This document shows positions 26,471-35,700 of a stretch of 64,000 bases of DNA, piece by piece. A model generated the notes under the pieces. That model was not told where the DNA came from. It saw only the letters and a program-made list of their open reading frames with translations, and did not search any database. A program made the position numbers and the translations under genes. Position 1 is the first letter of the stretch. Each line of letters begins with the position of its first letter. Source of the DNA: UBA11740 sp035635855 (GTDB lineage: Bacteria; Acidobacteriota; Blastocatellia; Pyrinomonadales; Pyrinomonadaceae); assembly GCA_035635855.1 (NCBI GenBank), contig DASQAF010000027.1:1-64000 (forward strand), read 5' to 3'.

Positions 26471-28162
26471 CTACTCTATCGCTTCGAGGACTATCTGTTT
26501 CTTTTCGCGCTCGCGCACCAGTGAAACGACATGCTTCTTCTGGCGATTGAAAGGATATCCAAACGTCCAGGCGCCCCGGCCAATCACGCGGCCATCGATC
26601 GTTTCAATCACGTCGCCCTCACGTAATCCAGCGCGAGCCGCCAGACTCTGCGGTTGCACAGATACAACCAGTAAACCGCCCTGCGCGCCCAGTTGCGAGG
26701 CCATCTTGTTTGACAACGCCATCGTTTCAACCCCGAATTGCTGTAAGCCATTTGGCGTCGCTGTGACCATGGGCATCTCAAAATGCCACTTGAACAACGG
26801 CTCAAACGAGCTGCCCAGTTTTACGTCTACCAATATCGGTGACGGAGCGGTCGGCCGCCGCACAGTAAACCGAACGTCTTTGCCGCCGCCGGCTTCGCTG
26901 AGCAACTTGGAAAACTCTTCCGCGCTGGCTATGTCTTCCTGGTTCACGCTGACGATCACGTCGCCCGGCTTTAATTTGGCCACGGATGCAGGAGAGCCCG
27001 GCATTACAGAAGTCAGCAAGATTCCGACCTGCTTCTTAATCATCTCGCCCAACTGATCTTCGTTCCAGCCGTACTGGAGGAAAGTCGAGCGGGCGGCAAA
27101 TTCCAACGGCTCGCCCCGGACCCCCAGCAAGGGCCGCGGGACACTATTTTGCCGCGCCAGCACTCGCCGCGTAGCCGCGCGAATGGTTTCGGCTGAGACA
27201 ATCTGCGCATCGTTGCCCTCAATCGCTTCGACAATGCCGAGGGTATTTCCCAATTCGTCACAGGCGACCCCACCAACCATTTCGGGAGAAAGTTTGGCCG
27301 CGCTTACGGTCAGCCGGTCCATTTTTCCTGGACCTCTCCGCGCGAGTTTTGAGATCTTCGCCTCGAGCTTGCTCACCCGAACGTAGATAATCCGCGTTGA
27401 AGCTTCACCTTCCGGGGTCGTTCGTTGCGGAGCAAAAACCTGAACGCGTTGCCCTTCAGCCAACTTCCTGTTGTTTTCCGCCGCCGGTGGCAGTATGACC
27501 GTCGCATTTACTTGCAGCACGGACAGTCCCGTCTGCCCATCGAGTCCGATATAGTGGGCCCTCAGTCTTCTCCCATCACGGGTAATCACGGTCAAATCTG
27601 CCTCAGTACCCGGCACCGGCGGAGTGGCCGCTCCCGAGGCCTTGGCTTCTGCGGCCCGGCCGGTAAGTTCAGTGCGCGTCATCGGACCCTGGGGAAACTG
27701 CGTGAACTCAATTTCAGCTCCGGCCTGTGGTAAGCGCGCGACTATAGTCTTGCCGTCGTCCAACGCCCAACCTGCAATTATGCTGGCGTGCGCGTCGCTC
27801 ATGATCGAATCCCGATCGATGGTGAACAGTGTGCCGCGGTCCCCTTCCTGCCTCAGCAGAAAACGAAGCATCTTCAGCCCACTTAAGCGATGAACGATGG
27901 TAACTACTTGAGGGGCAACTTCCGTCTTATCCGCGATCACGGTGACTCTGGCAGGCGGACCCAGCGGCCGGCGCGGCGTTCGTGCGGGCGGGGTGCGGGG
28001 TGGCTGGGTGCGTTCGGGCGCGGGCGCCTGTGGACTCCCAGGCGTTTGCGCGGCCGTCGACGCTGCGGGTGCCGGATTCTGCGCAAACGCAAAGACCGTC
28101 AAAGACATCATTACCGCAGCTAATAAAAAAGCGGACGGCAATTTATTGAAAATCGACTTCAT
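26471..28162 (-). CDS. HtrA-like double-PDZ protein, probably inactive protease
   Basis: The 563-aa protein has a signal peptide (about 1-27), a Pro-rich linker (about 30-70), a trypsin-like domain (about 72-335) and two PDZ domains (about 345-435 and 465-560). Family comparison by eye shows His125 kept (SDAHAS), but the catalytic Asp position is Gly212 (QTGLSVLQV) and the GNSGG serine is Val296 (PEMVGGVA). Proteolysis is therefore unlikely; binding or chaperone function is inferred. It is the last gene behind an ECF sigma/anti-sigma pair, with a 12-nt spacer, which suggests a sensing or envelope-quality role analogous to DegS or DegP. Confidence 0.8.
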   Translation of the reverse strand: MKSIFNKLPSAFLLAAVMMSLTVFAFAQNPAPAASTAAQTPGSPQAPAPERTQPPRTPPARTPRRPLGPPARVTVIADKTEVAPQVVTIVHRLSGLKMLRFLLRQEGDRGTLFTIDRDSIMSDAHASIIAGWALDDGKTIVARLPQAGAEIEFTQFPQGPMTRTELTGRAAEAKASGAATPPVPGTEADLTVITRDGRRLRAHYIGLDGQTGLSVLQVNATVILPPAAENNRKLAEGQRVQVFAPQRTTPEGEASTRIIYVRVSKLEAKISKLARRGPGKMDRLTVSAAKLSPEMVGGVACDELGNTLGIVEAIEGNDAQIVSAETIRAATRRVLARQNSVPRPLLGVRGEPLEFAARSTFLQYGWNEDQLGEMIKKQVGILLTSVMPGSPASVAKLKPGDVIVSVNQEDIASAEEFSKLLSEAGGGKDVRFTVRRPTAPSPILVDVKLGSSFEPLFKWHFEMPMVTATPNGLQQFGVETMALSNKMASQLGAQGGLLVVSVQPQSLAARAGLREGDVIETIDGRVIGRGAWTFGYPFNRQKKHVVSLVREREKKQIVLEAIE

Positions 28163-28173
28163 CGTTTATACCG

Positions 28174-28950
28174 TTACCAACTTCGGCTATTCGTTGAACT
28201 CACCGGAAGGCGGTTGTCCACCAGCCGCTGCGAACCAAAACTTACGGGCGGCAATGAAATCCTGCGCTTCGTACCACTAACGTCCTCCAGCGACACCACC
28301 AACGGCTTAACCGGCGCACTGAGCGAAACCTCGCCGGTTTGTTGTTCGCCCTGCCGGATCGATTCCGCACCGCTCACATTAAAATCGGTTGCCGGCTCGA
28401 TCGGCCCTCTGGCACCGCCGGACCTGCCACTCGTATCACGGTACGGGCTCCGATCCCTCGGCGCTTGTGCGGTCAGTGTCACAGGCGGATTCGCAGCGGC
28501 CGGAGCCGTGGGTAAGTTGGCATCAGTGCTATCTGCCCGCTTGTCACTCGGAGTAATAGTCTGCTCGGTCCTCGCTGGAGCTCCCGACGCAATTGTCGAT
28601 TGCTGATTCCTCTGGTGCTGTGCTAACCAGAAAATCGCACCGGCCAACATCACTATGACCGCGGCCGCCGCGATCGCGGGCGTGCTCAACACAAATCTGT
28701 TAGAGAAAGAGCCGCGTGAGCTTTGTTGCCGGTCTGCGGCAATACGAGCACGCAGCCGCGCATCAAAATCTCCGGGCGCGGCGACCGGCTCAAGACTGCC
28801 GATTAACTCGCGGAGACGGGTGCGCTCGATTTCAAACTCGCGACAGGCCGGACACGAATCGATATGCCGGACCGCCGGACCACTCAAGCGCTGATGCAAC
28901 TTCGACTGTTCAATTTCCTGCCGCGTGTTGCGGCATTCCCTGCTGTTCAT
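28174..28950 (-). CDS. ECF anti-sigma factor (zinc-finger type)
   Basis: The 258-aa protein has an N-terminal cytosolic ZAS-like domain with the HxxxCxxC motif (HIDSCPACREF; His29, Cys33, Cys36 plus Cys6), one membrane helix (about 90-110) and a roughly 145-residue periplasmic tail rich in Thr, Ala and Pro. Such proteins hold an ECF sigma factor until released by proteolysis or redox change. It starts 12 nt after the ECF gene, its expected partner, and is followed by the HtrA-like gene. Confidence 0.85.
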   Translation of the reverse strand: MNSRECRNTRQEIEQSKLHQRLSGPAVRHIDSCPACREFEIERTRLRELIGSLEPVAAPGDFDARLRARIAADRQQSSRGSFSNRFVLSTPAIAAAAVIVMLAGAIFWLAQHQRNQQSTIASGAPARTEQTITPSDKRADSTDANLPTAPAAANPPVTLTAQAPRDRSPYRDTSGRSGGARGPIEPATDFNVSGAESIRQGEQQTGEVSLSAPVKPLVVSLEDVSGTKRRISLPPVSFGSQRLVDNRLPVSSTNSRSW

Positions 28951-28961
28951 GATGACACCAC

Positions 28962-29603
28962 CTAAATGTAACTGCGCATTTTGTCGCGCAGGAAATTCCG
29001 CGCGCGATTGATACGCGACTTCACCGTTCCTTCACTCGTGCGCAAGATTGCGGCAATCTCGTCGTAGCTCTTTCCTTCCACATCGCGCAGGACGAGTGGT
29101 GCGCGATACTTGTCTGGCAGAGTGGCTATGGCCCGCTTGACCACGGCCCGCTTTTCCGCATCCACCAGATCGACATCCTGCAGCGGCCGTTCGTCGGGCG
29201 GATTGAAATCCCTGGCTTCCTGGCCGTCATCTGAGGCTAACAACCCGGTAAGCGAAACCAGCCGCCGTCGCTTCCGCTTGCGCAACTCACTGATGGCCAG
29301 GTTGGTCGCGATCCTATAGATATAGGTCGAGAATGCGTGCGTGGTCTGATATCGACTCGCGGCCCGGTACACTCGCAGGAATGTCTCCTGGGCCAAATCG
29401 ACCGCGCCATCGTAATCGTTAGTCATCCGATAGATGTAACTCGTAATCTGGTTTCGATAACGACTCACCAACTCCGCGAAAGCATCTTCGTCACCGGCCA
29501 GCGTTCCTTCCAGCAACGCATGATCCGTCGTTCGCTCAACCATGACAGGGGCCGGCATGGTAGTGGCGAAATGCAGCTCGTCAATGGAAGTCAGCGTTCT
29601 CAT
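28962..29603 (-). CDS. ECF sigma factor (RpoE-like)
   Basis: The 213-aa protein has sigma region 2 (AFAELVSRYRNQITSYIYRM, DLAQETFLRVYRA, FSTYIYRIATNLA) and region 4 (LPDKYRAPLVLRDVEGKSYDEIA, GTVKSRINRAR), with no region 3, as in ECF sigmas. ATG 29603 is chosen; the frame is open further upstream to 29735 but those residues are not sigma-like. It heads a sigma/anti-sigma/PDZ-protein cluster and directs transcription of an unknown regulon, plausibly envelope functions. Confidence 0.9.
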   Translation of the reverse strand: MRTLTSIDELHFATTMPAPVMVERTTDHALLEGTLAGDEDAFAELVSRYRNQITSYIYRMTNDYDGAVDLAQETFLRVYRAASRYQTTHAFSTYIYRIATNLAISELRKRKRRRLVSLTGLLASDDGQEARDFNPPDERPLQDVDLVDAEKRAVVKRAIATLPDKYRAPLVLRDVEGKSYDEIAAILRTSEGTVKSRINRARNFLRDKMRSYI

Positions 29604-29697
29604 CGGGCAGGCAGGCTCTCGGTTAATTTGGCACGCCGGATCTCTGACTTCAATCCCGCGCAACGCCGGTGTCGGCGACGGCCTCATCGTGGACAAA

Positions 29698-29703
29698 ATT
29701 ATA
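29698..29703 (-). promoter_or_regulatory. Candidate -10 box before ECF gene
   Basis: A perfect TATAAT is found on the minus strand about 95 nt upstream of the ECF start, in the 247-nt gap after the LolA-like gene. No good -35 at 16-18 bp was found; TTGCGA is present at 19 bp. It suggests that the ECF gene can be transcribed separately from the LolA-like gene. Confidence 0.3.
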
Positions 29704-29850
29704 CACGGAGCCCACGACTGCCTCGCAATAAACACGCGCGGCCGGCCTCCGGGTTCCGAAATGTGCGGGTCAGAAGTCCGACCGTGAGGGAGGGCTCCTC
29801 TTCAGGAAAGCCGTTATCGCTCGGTCGGGCATTCTTCCGCCAGGAATCAG

Positions 29851-30684
29851 TTAGGGATTTCCGGCCGAACTGGCCGCTTCCGGGTTCTGAAACAGCGAGT
29901 CTTCCATCTTCACCCCATAGGTGACGGTAAGGATCCGGGTTTCCAGAATTTGCTTTCCATCTTCCATCAGGACGGTCCGATACGGCACCTGGGTGCTCTG
30001 GGCGATCCGGTAATCGTAGAAACGCTTCGTATACTTGATCGGAGTAGTGGCGCCGGGTGGTGTCTCTTCGTATTCCAGCCACAGGACTCGGAAAGATTTC
30101 GCGCTGATAAAGTAGCGCGTTTTGCGGTTGGCGGTGTCGATCAGATCGATGACGTAGACATCGATTCCCTGCTGCTTGTCTTTGCCGGCCGAACTCAGCT
30201 TGGATTCATTTTCTTTGTAACGCAGCAACGCATCGATGCTGTGCGTTTGTTGCGCAATGAAATTTGCGCTGGCTTCCGCGCGCGGCGTAAAGGGTGAGCC
30301 GTTGATGATGCCAAAGATCCGCCCGGCGCCATAAATCATTGAGTACTCTGACTGGGCCGTCTTGTTATCGATGCGGACCTTGTCTTTCTCAGACTTGTCG
30401 CCGCGTACAAAGCGCAGTTCGTATCGCGCCTCTTCTGACCGGCCGTCTTCCATCATGCGGGTCGAACGCCCACGCTCAATTCCATTGCGACGAATCTGGT
30501 TGAGCACTTGGCGACCGAAACCATTGCCGGCAATCAGAATCACGCCCTCGACGATTTGGTCCGCGGTGGGAGGGCCGCCCTTTGGTTGCTGGGCGCGTAT
30601 CGCCAACGATCCGCTGAGCAGGCAAAAACAGATCGCGAACGCTGTCACGCGCCCGAAAACCATGATGATTTGTCTCAAACGCAT
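29851..30684 (-). CDS. LolA/RseB-fold outer-membrane lipoprotein-sorting-like protein
   Basis: The 277-aa exported protein has a signal peptide (about 8-32, ending AIRAQ) and a sequence pattern like the LolA / outer membrane lipoprotein-sorting family: YFISAKSFRVLWLEYEE, FYDYRIAQSTQVPYRTVLM and a repeated beta pattern. LolA, LppX and RseB share this half-barrel fold and bind acyl chains. It lies directly upstream of an ECF sigma, anti-sigma and HtrA-like set on the same strand. An RseB-like signalling role is therefore as plausible as lipoprotein transport. Confidence 0.65.
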   Translation of the reverse strand: MRLRQIIMVFGRVTAFAICFCLLSGSLAIRAQQPKGGPPTADQIVEGVILIAGNGFGRQVLNQIRRNGIERGRSTRMMEDGRSEEARYELRFVRGDKSEKDKVRIDNKTAQSEYSMIYGAGRIFGIINGSPFTPRAEASANFIAQQTHSIDALLRYKENESKLSSAGKDKQQGIDVYVIDLIDTANRKTRYFISAKSFRVLWLEYEETPPGATTPIKYTKRFYDYRIAQSTQVPYRTVLMEDGKQILETRILTVTYGVKMEDSLFQNPEAASSAGNP

Positions 30685-30939
30685 ATCTTAAAATCCGAGC
30701 TATAGGACAAGTTGGTCGGGCCGGGCCGGAATTGTAGCACAAGACTTTTAAAGAATCAGGATCACCGCCCATGTTCATAGATGCCCGAACCTCGCCCGCC
30801 CGATGCCCTATGGCCATGGCTGGCGGTTTGACAACGACTCCGGATGGAAGCTAGCTTGGTTTTAAACCCAACCAAACACATTGTCGCTGCCGGTTCAATA
30901 CCTGGCAGCAGCTATAGATAATGAAAGGACCCTGACTTA

Positions 30940-32010
30940 ATGAAACGAGTAGGAATTTTAGTTGGCCGCGAAAAGACTTTTCCCGATGCCCTCATTCGCA
31001 ATCTTAACGAACGCGGCCAGGGAACGGTTTCGGCTGAATACATAAAACTCGGCGGCATTCGTTACGATTCGCCGCCGGCTTATGACCTGGTGATCGATCG
31101 CATTTCGCACGAGGTCCCGTTTTATCGCGCCACCCTGAAACGCATGGCCCTGGAAGGCGCGATTATTATCAACAATCCGTTCTGGTGGTCGGCTGATGAT
31201 AAGTTTTTCAATTTTTCGCTGGCGCGGAAGCTGGGCGTAGCTGTCCCCAAAACCGTGCTCCTGCCACAGAAGGATTACATCCCCGGTATTGTCAGCGAAA
31301 GTCTCCGCAACCTCGAGTTTCCACTTGATTGGCAGGCGATCATCGATTACGTCGGTCTGCCCGCAATCATGAAACCGTTTGACGGCGGTGGCTGGAAGAA
31401 TGTTTCTCGGGTGAATACTCCGGAAGAGTTGATCTCGGAATACGATCAGACGGGCACGCTCTGCATGACCTTGCAGGAGTTCGTCGACTTTGATCAGTTC
31501 GTGCGCTGTTATTGTATCGGCCAGGAGGAAGTGATGGTCATGCCGTACGATCCGCGCCAGCCATACTTATCGGGCGATCAGTACATTAACGATCCCGACT
31601 ATCTGGCCCCTGAGCTGGCACAGCGGGTCGTGAAAGATGTGCGGACGCTTTGCAATGCCCTCGGCTATGACATCAATACGGTCGAGTTCGCGATCAAGGA
31701 CGGTGTACCCTACGCGATTGACTTCATGAATCCCGCCCCGGATGCGGAACTGCAATCCGTCGGCGAGTTCTATCACAACTGGGTTACTGAAGCGGTAACG
31801 AATTTGGTTTTCAAGCGATTAAGCGATCCCGCTCAAGCGCCAAACTATCGTTGGGACGCGATACTGAATCCGATGCCGTCCCGGACTGAGGCGCTTGCGT
31901 CGCGATCAGAACAGGGGGATCGCACCATCGTTCCGAAGACTACCGCGCAGAAAAAGATTTCAACCCGGTCGAGAGTAACGAAGGGGAAGGCGAAAGAAGC
32001 ATCACAATAG
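30940..32010 (+). CDS. ATP-grasp family enzyme
   Basis: The 356-aa protein has the ATP-grasp layout: an N-terminal pre-grasp domain (MKRVGILVGREKTFPDALI), a central Lys-bearing strand and glycine loop (VGLPAIMKPFDGGGWKNV), an LQEFV hinge and the metal-binding end VEFAIKDGVPYAIDFMNPAPD. Such enzymes ligate a carboxylate to an amine or thiol using ATP. The last 40 residues are basic and Ser/Thr-rich. An AAAGGA lies upstream of the ATG. No neighbour names a pathway, so the substrate is unknown. Confidence 0.8.
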   Translation: MKRVGILVGREKTFPDALIRNLNERGQGTVSAEYIKLGGIRYDSPPAYDLVIDRISHEVPFYRATLKRMALEGAIIINNPFWWSADDKFFNFSLARKLGVAVPKTVLLPQKDYIPGIVSESLRNLEFPLDWQAIIDYVGLPAIMKPFDGGGWKNVSRVNTPEELISEYDQTGTLCMTLQEFVDFDQFVRCYCIGQEEVMVMPYDPRQPYLSGDQYINDPDYLAPELAQRVVKDVRTLCNALGYDINTVEFAIKDGVPYAIDFMNPAPDAELQSVGEFYHNWVTEAVTNLVFKRLSDPAQAPNYRWDAILNPMPSRTEALASRSEQGDRTIVPKTTAQKKISTRSRVTKGKAKEASQ

Positions 32011-32017
32011 GGGAGAG

Positions 32018-33448
32018 TCAGGCGTCGCTGGCTTCAGCGCGTCCGCGCGCGGCCAAAAGCTTTCTAATAACGAGCGAGCCTGACCAGCCGATGATCGCTG
32101 ATGACGCAAAGGCCCAACCGAGACCTGCCACGGCTTGATCGACCGAAGATCCAATCAGGGCGATGAGTAAAGCGGCGAAACTAAGTCGCGCGGTTAATCG
32201 CTGCACCCGGCCGGCTCCCTCGAGCCAGTTCATCCGGCGCAATTCGGCCGCCAGATAATCTTCATCATCATTCAGCCGCGCGTAATAATCAGCCTCGCGT
32301 CGCGCCAGACGACCCGCGGCTTTGTCCGGAGCGACCCGCGCCGCCTCGTTGTAATGGTGAATGACATGCGCCAGCTTACCTTCGCTCAGGGCGACTTCGG
32401 CCAGGCCAAGCTGTGCCCGGTAAGCATGCTCGTCGATTTCCAGAGCCTGCCGGAATGCCTTTGCAGCCCGCTTCGGTTCGCCGTACTCGAGAAAACTCTC
32501 GCCGATTCTCTGCAACAAACCTGAATCAGTGACGCCCCGCATAGCCGCCAGCCTGAGCGCCGCGCACGCGCGGGCTAACATTCTCGCATCACTTCGGGCG
32601 CTGGCCTGCGACTTCAGCAAGCGCGCGAATTCGTAAATCAACCAGGCGTCGCCAGGGAAAATCAGCAAAGCGCGGCGAAAGGCCTCGGCTGACTGGCGCA
32701 AACAACCCGCCACTCGCAAATCATTCGCCACCTGGCGAAGCAAACGGCACCGTTCCGCATCCGCCGGCAAAGGTTCTTCTTCCGAATGCGCCTCCCGGTG
32801 TTTATCGACTTTCTTCCTGGTTGCCTCGCTGGTCTCCTCCAGTACGGATGCCGGCGCGATCCCCAACCGAGCCGCCTCTGCCCGCACCAACTTAACATTG
32901 GCCAGGTGATCGCGAAGCTCGCAAGCACGCGCATCAAGTTTGTGATCGGGAATCCGACGAAGCAGGCTGTGCACCATCTGACGAAACTGCTCACCGCCAG
33001 AGGCAAAGGCGATAAACAATCCCTTGCCAGCGAGTTCAACGCGATAGCGATAACGCACATTACCGCCGCGGCGGAGCGTCCTTAAGGTCGTAACTTCAAC
33101 TCGCTCGATCTCATCGACGCTGAGGCCTCTCGTCCGTCCAAGTAACCGGCGCGCGATCAGCGAACTGAAACCTGTCCGCAAGAGCCGCGCCCCATCAAAG
33201 CTAAGGCGATCGGTGAAAACCAACAACGGAATTACTGTCCAAGTTCCCGCCACCAGCACCAGGGCCGCGAGATCTCTGTGCGTTCGCACACAAATCAGAG
33301 CGATAAAGGTAAGCAGCGCCGCGGCCGCGAAATAACCACCGCGCGTCACGCGCACACCCGCCAGTTTCTTTGGTTTGGGCGGGGCAACGTGGGCGCGAGC
33401 CGTTTCGGCTAACGCTTCACGAAGTTGATTCTGGGACGAGTCGCTCAA
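32018..33448 (-). CDS. TPR membrane protein
   Basis: The 476-aa protein has two hydrophobic segments near the N-terminus (about 33-50 and 58-78), a region resembling a PH-like membrane module (SVDEIERVEVTTLRTLRRG), a TPR block (about 235-380; QSAEAFRRALLIFPGDAWLIYEFARLL, KAAKAFRQALEIDEHAYRAQLGLAEVA), and two further membrane helices at the C-terminus. The function is unknown. It faces the ATP-grasp gene convergently with only 7 nt between them. Confidence 0.7.
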   Translation of the reverse strand: MSDSSQNQLREALAETARAHVAPPKPKKLAGVRVTRGGYFAAAALLTFIALICVRTHRDLAALVLVAGTWTVIPLLVFTDRLSFDGARLLRTGFSSLIARRLLGRTRGLSVDEIERVEVTTLRTLRRGGNVRYRYRVELAGKGLFIAFASGGEQFRQMVHSLLRRIPDHKLDARACELRDHLANVKLVRAEAARLGIAPASVLEETSEATRKKVDKHREAHSEEEPLPADAERCRLLRQVANDLRVAGCLRQSAEAFRRALLIFPGDAWLIYEFARLLKSQASARSDARMLARACAALRLAAMRGVTDSGLLQRIGESFLEYGEPKRAAKAFRQALEIDEHAYRAQLGLAEVALSEGKLAHVIHHYNEAARVAPDKAAGRLARREADYYARLNDDEDYLAAELRRMNWLEGAGRVQRLTARLSFAALLIALIGSSVDQAVAGLGWAFASSAIIGWSGSLVIRKLLAARGRAEASDA

Positions 33449-33477
33449 TAGATTTTTTTACTCGCTTACGCGCCACC

Positions 33478-34659
33478 TCAAGGTGCGGGACACTCTACCG
33501 GAATATTTGCTGAGAAGTTCCCTCTTGACGCGCCAGGTTCAGTGTAACGTAAATCGGCAAATTGAACGAGCGTCTGCCCGATGCAGTTGTCACTTTCGAC
33601 TCGGGCAATCGGGAATCTCGCGAAACCCAGAAGGATTTGGGCCCGGCGATCACGCGATGCCAGCGACTCGATCTGTTCGGCGCGGCCCGAGGGCTTTTCG
33701 TAACGCTCGATCGCATCAAGAGCGTTCGTCCCCTTACCAACGACCACCGTGGTCAAATCAGCTCGAAATCTGCCCGGGCCCACGCCGACAAAAAACCGAT
33801 ACATGGCCCGATCCGTCTCAGCAACGCACAGCCAGCGAAAGGGATTCGCGACCGTAGGCATCGCTGCGGCGCGGATAAATTGCTCGCCCCTCGCGCTCGA
33901 AATCTGATTGGCCAACTGGCTTGCGTCGCGCAGAGCGGCCTGATGCGTCCAGGCCAGCGCTCCCCAGTAGCAAACCACGAAGATAAGGACGATACGCGGA
34001 ATCAACTTTCCGAAGCGCTTCTCGAATCCGATCGCGCGGCCGAAAGTAATCGACAGGATGCCGATAACCCAGATGATCCGCACCACACTGAGATTGACCG
34101 GTCCCAGCGCACGCTGGGCCGGCGCGAGGAAAACAAAAAGCGTCAAACCGAATCCGAGGACCGACCACGCGACAATCTTTGGCCAACGGTTGCTGGTAAG
34201 GAGAAAGGCCGCGCCGCCCAGAGCCAGCCAAATGTAAGGATCGACAATGAAAACCAAATCGCCATAGATCCAACGGCCATTCCACGGCAGCAACGGCCGC
34301 ACACCATAGTTGTTAGTCCAATCCATTAACGGGTGTGTGGCCGCGGCAATCAGTGACGCGAGGAGCAGACCGCGATAGCGAATTCGCGGCCGTCGCCTGC
34401 GCCATTTCGCAATCGCCCGCTCCATCGCCCAGAAGATCGAAGGAATCAAAAGGCCGAGCGTCAACGTGCCGACTATGGAATGAGTGATTCCGCGATGGTA
34501 CTGTAAGACAGTCCAACGATCTCCGAAGAACCCGGAAACGACGTCAATGTCAGGAGCGTTAGCAGAGAGGACGCACACGGCCGCGGTGTACGGCGACCAG
34601 CGCTCGAGTCCGGCTTTGGCTGCTGTCAGGCCAAGCAGTGAATGCGTCAGGCCATCCAT
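33478..34659 (-). CDS. YdjM-type membrane-bound metal-dependent hydrolase
   Basis: The 393-aa integral membrane protein begins MDGLTHSLLGLTAAKAGL, with conserved DxxxH-type metal motifs: DGLTHS, APDIDV, YHRGITHS and HPLMDW. These are typical of the YdjM/DUF457 family. About six membrane helices follow in the first 230 residues, then a soluble C-terminal domain of some 160 residues. Members include LexA-regulated proteins of unknown activity. It is preceded on the same strand by the TPR/YfgM-like gene. Confidence 0.8.
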   Translation of the reverse strand: MDGLTHSLLGLTAAKAGLERWSPYTAAVCVLSANAPDIDVVSGFFGDRWTVLQYHRGITHSIVGTLTLGLLIPSIFWAMERAIAKWRRRRPRIRYRGLLLASLIAAATHPLMDWTNNYGVRPLLPWNGRWIYGDLVFIVDPYIWLALGGAAFLLTSNRWPKIVAWSVLGFGLTLFVFLAPAQRALGPVNLSVVRIIWVIGILSITFGRAIGFEKRFGKLIPRIVLIFVVCYWGALAWTHQAALRDASQLANQISSARGEQFIRAAAMPTVANPFRWLCVAETDRAMYRFFVGVGPGRFRADLTTVVVGKGTNALDAIERYEKPSGRAEQIESLASRDRRAQILLGFARFPIARVESDNCIGQTLVQFADLRYTEPGASRGNFSANIPVECPAP

Positions 34660-34683
34660 TCGTCTTAGATCCTGGATTTCCTT

Positions 34684-34727
34684 GAGATCTTAGAGTTCAA
34701 ATCTCAAATTTGAGATCTCGAAATGAA
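34684..34727. repeat. AT-rich dyad in spacer
   Basis: The spacer contains TCTCAAATTTGAGA, a perfect 14-bp palindrome, flanked by GAGATCTTAGAG and AGATCTCG. A similar string (GAAATTTGAAATCTGAGATT) occurs just before the anti-sigma gene at 36931, so it is a dispersed type. Confidence 0.5.
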
Positions 34728-34773
34728 AGACCCGCCGGAGTCTTGACCCGAACAACTCAGGGTAAAAGCCCGT

Positions 34774-35583
34774 TCAGAATGAAAGGCCCGCTGGCGGAGG
34801 TATTGGCGTCAGTTGAGCGTGACGAGCCGGATCTATCTTTAGAAGTTTCTGGGCAGCGTCCCGCGCGGCGGCCGATTCAGGCACCGGCTTTCCGTCTTTG
34901 TCCCGCGCCTTGCGACCCGCGTCGACGATATTGAAGAGCAGATCGGCCGCCTCTTTCTTCTTTCCCTGCTTGTCGTAAACCACTGCCAGGCGAACATTGG
35001 CCGTTTCGGCAGTGACTATGGCTGAGTCCAGCTTGGCTACTTCGCCGTAAAGCCTCGCCGCCTCGTCAAGGTTTCCGTCAGCTTCCTTTGCCTGAGCCAA
35101 CGCGAATTTTGCCAACACCCCAATCTCGCCGCTGGTCTGACTCATGGACACTAACTCGCTCTCAGCCTTGACGCGGTCCGTGACCAGCAGGTTCGTCGCA
35201 ATAAAGTAACGCGCCTGCGTACGGTACGGCTCGCCGTATTTGGCCGCCACTCTTTCAAATTCCTTAATCGCCCGTTCGGAGCGCTCCTGCTGAGTGCTGA
35301 ATACCGGATCCCGCGAGCCGGCCGCGGGAGTAGTTGAAATCTCTGCGCCATTGATAGCGATCGCGCGGCCCATTGCTGCTTCGGCTTCTTCGGCATGTTT
35401 GTGGCGCCAGCGAACCACGCCGTAAGCTGCCGCCGCCAGGACAATCAGGCCCAACAGCCCGTAAAGAATCTGCTTTCGGCGGCCGGCCACGCGATCAGCC
35501 AGCCGGTCGGCCAGCAGCATCGTGGTATCGCGAAACCGATCGTGCTTCAGTTCGCGTGCCCTTTTTTTCTTGAATTTCGCCAA
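34774..35583 (-). CDS. YfgM-like TPR membrane protein
   Basis: The 269-aa protein has a basic cytosolic N-terminus (about 1-35), one membrane helix (ILYGLLGLIVLAAAAYGVV) and a periplasmic TPR-like domain (about 95-235, e.g. AIKEFERVAAKYGEPYRTQARYF and GNLDEAARLYGEVAK). This order matches the YfgM/TPR_21 family, ancillary partners of the Sec translocon or of outer-membrane folding. The assignment is by layout rather than by strong motifs. Confidence 0.6.
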   Translation of the reverse strand: MAKFKKKRARELKHDRFRDTTMLLADRLADRVAGRRKQILYGLLGLIVLAAAAYGVVRWRHKHAEEAEAAMGRAIAINGAEISTTPAAGSRDPVFSTQQERSERAIKEFERVAAKYGEPYRTQARYFIATNLLVTDRVKAESELVSMSQTSGEIGVLAKFALAQAKEADGNLDEAARLYGEVAKLDSAIVTAETANVRLAVVYDKQGKKKEAADLLFNIVDAGRKARDKDGKPVPESAAARDAAQKLLKIDPARHAQLTPIPPPAGLSF

Positions 35584-35700
35584 CGGATTTCCTCTTGCAA
35601 GTATGCACAGTCAAGTGCGTTCAATTTAGTGTATGATCGCGGAAACAGCGAATTTAGCGACCGCTCGGAACGTTGTCAAGCAGGCCGAGGGATCGGGTGG

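Noticed and set aside
33562..34329. 255-codon open frame antisense to the YdjM-type gene
   Set aside because: The opposite strand encodes a membrane protein with conserved metal motifs; the antisense product is highly charged and unlike any family.
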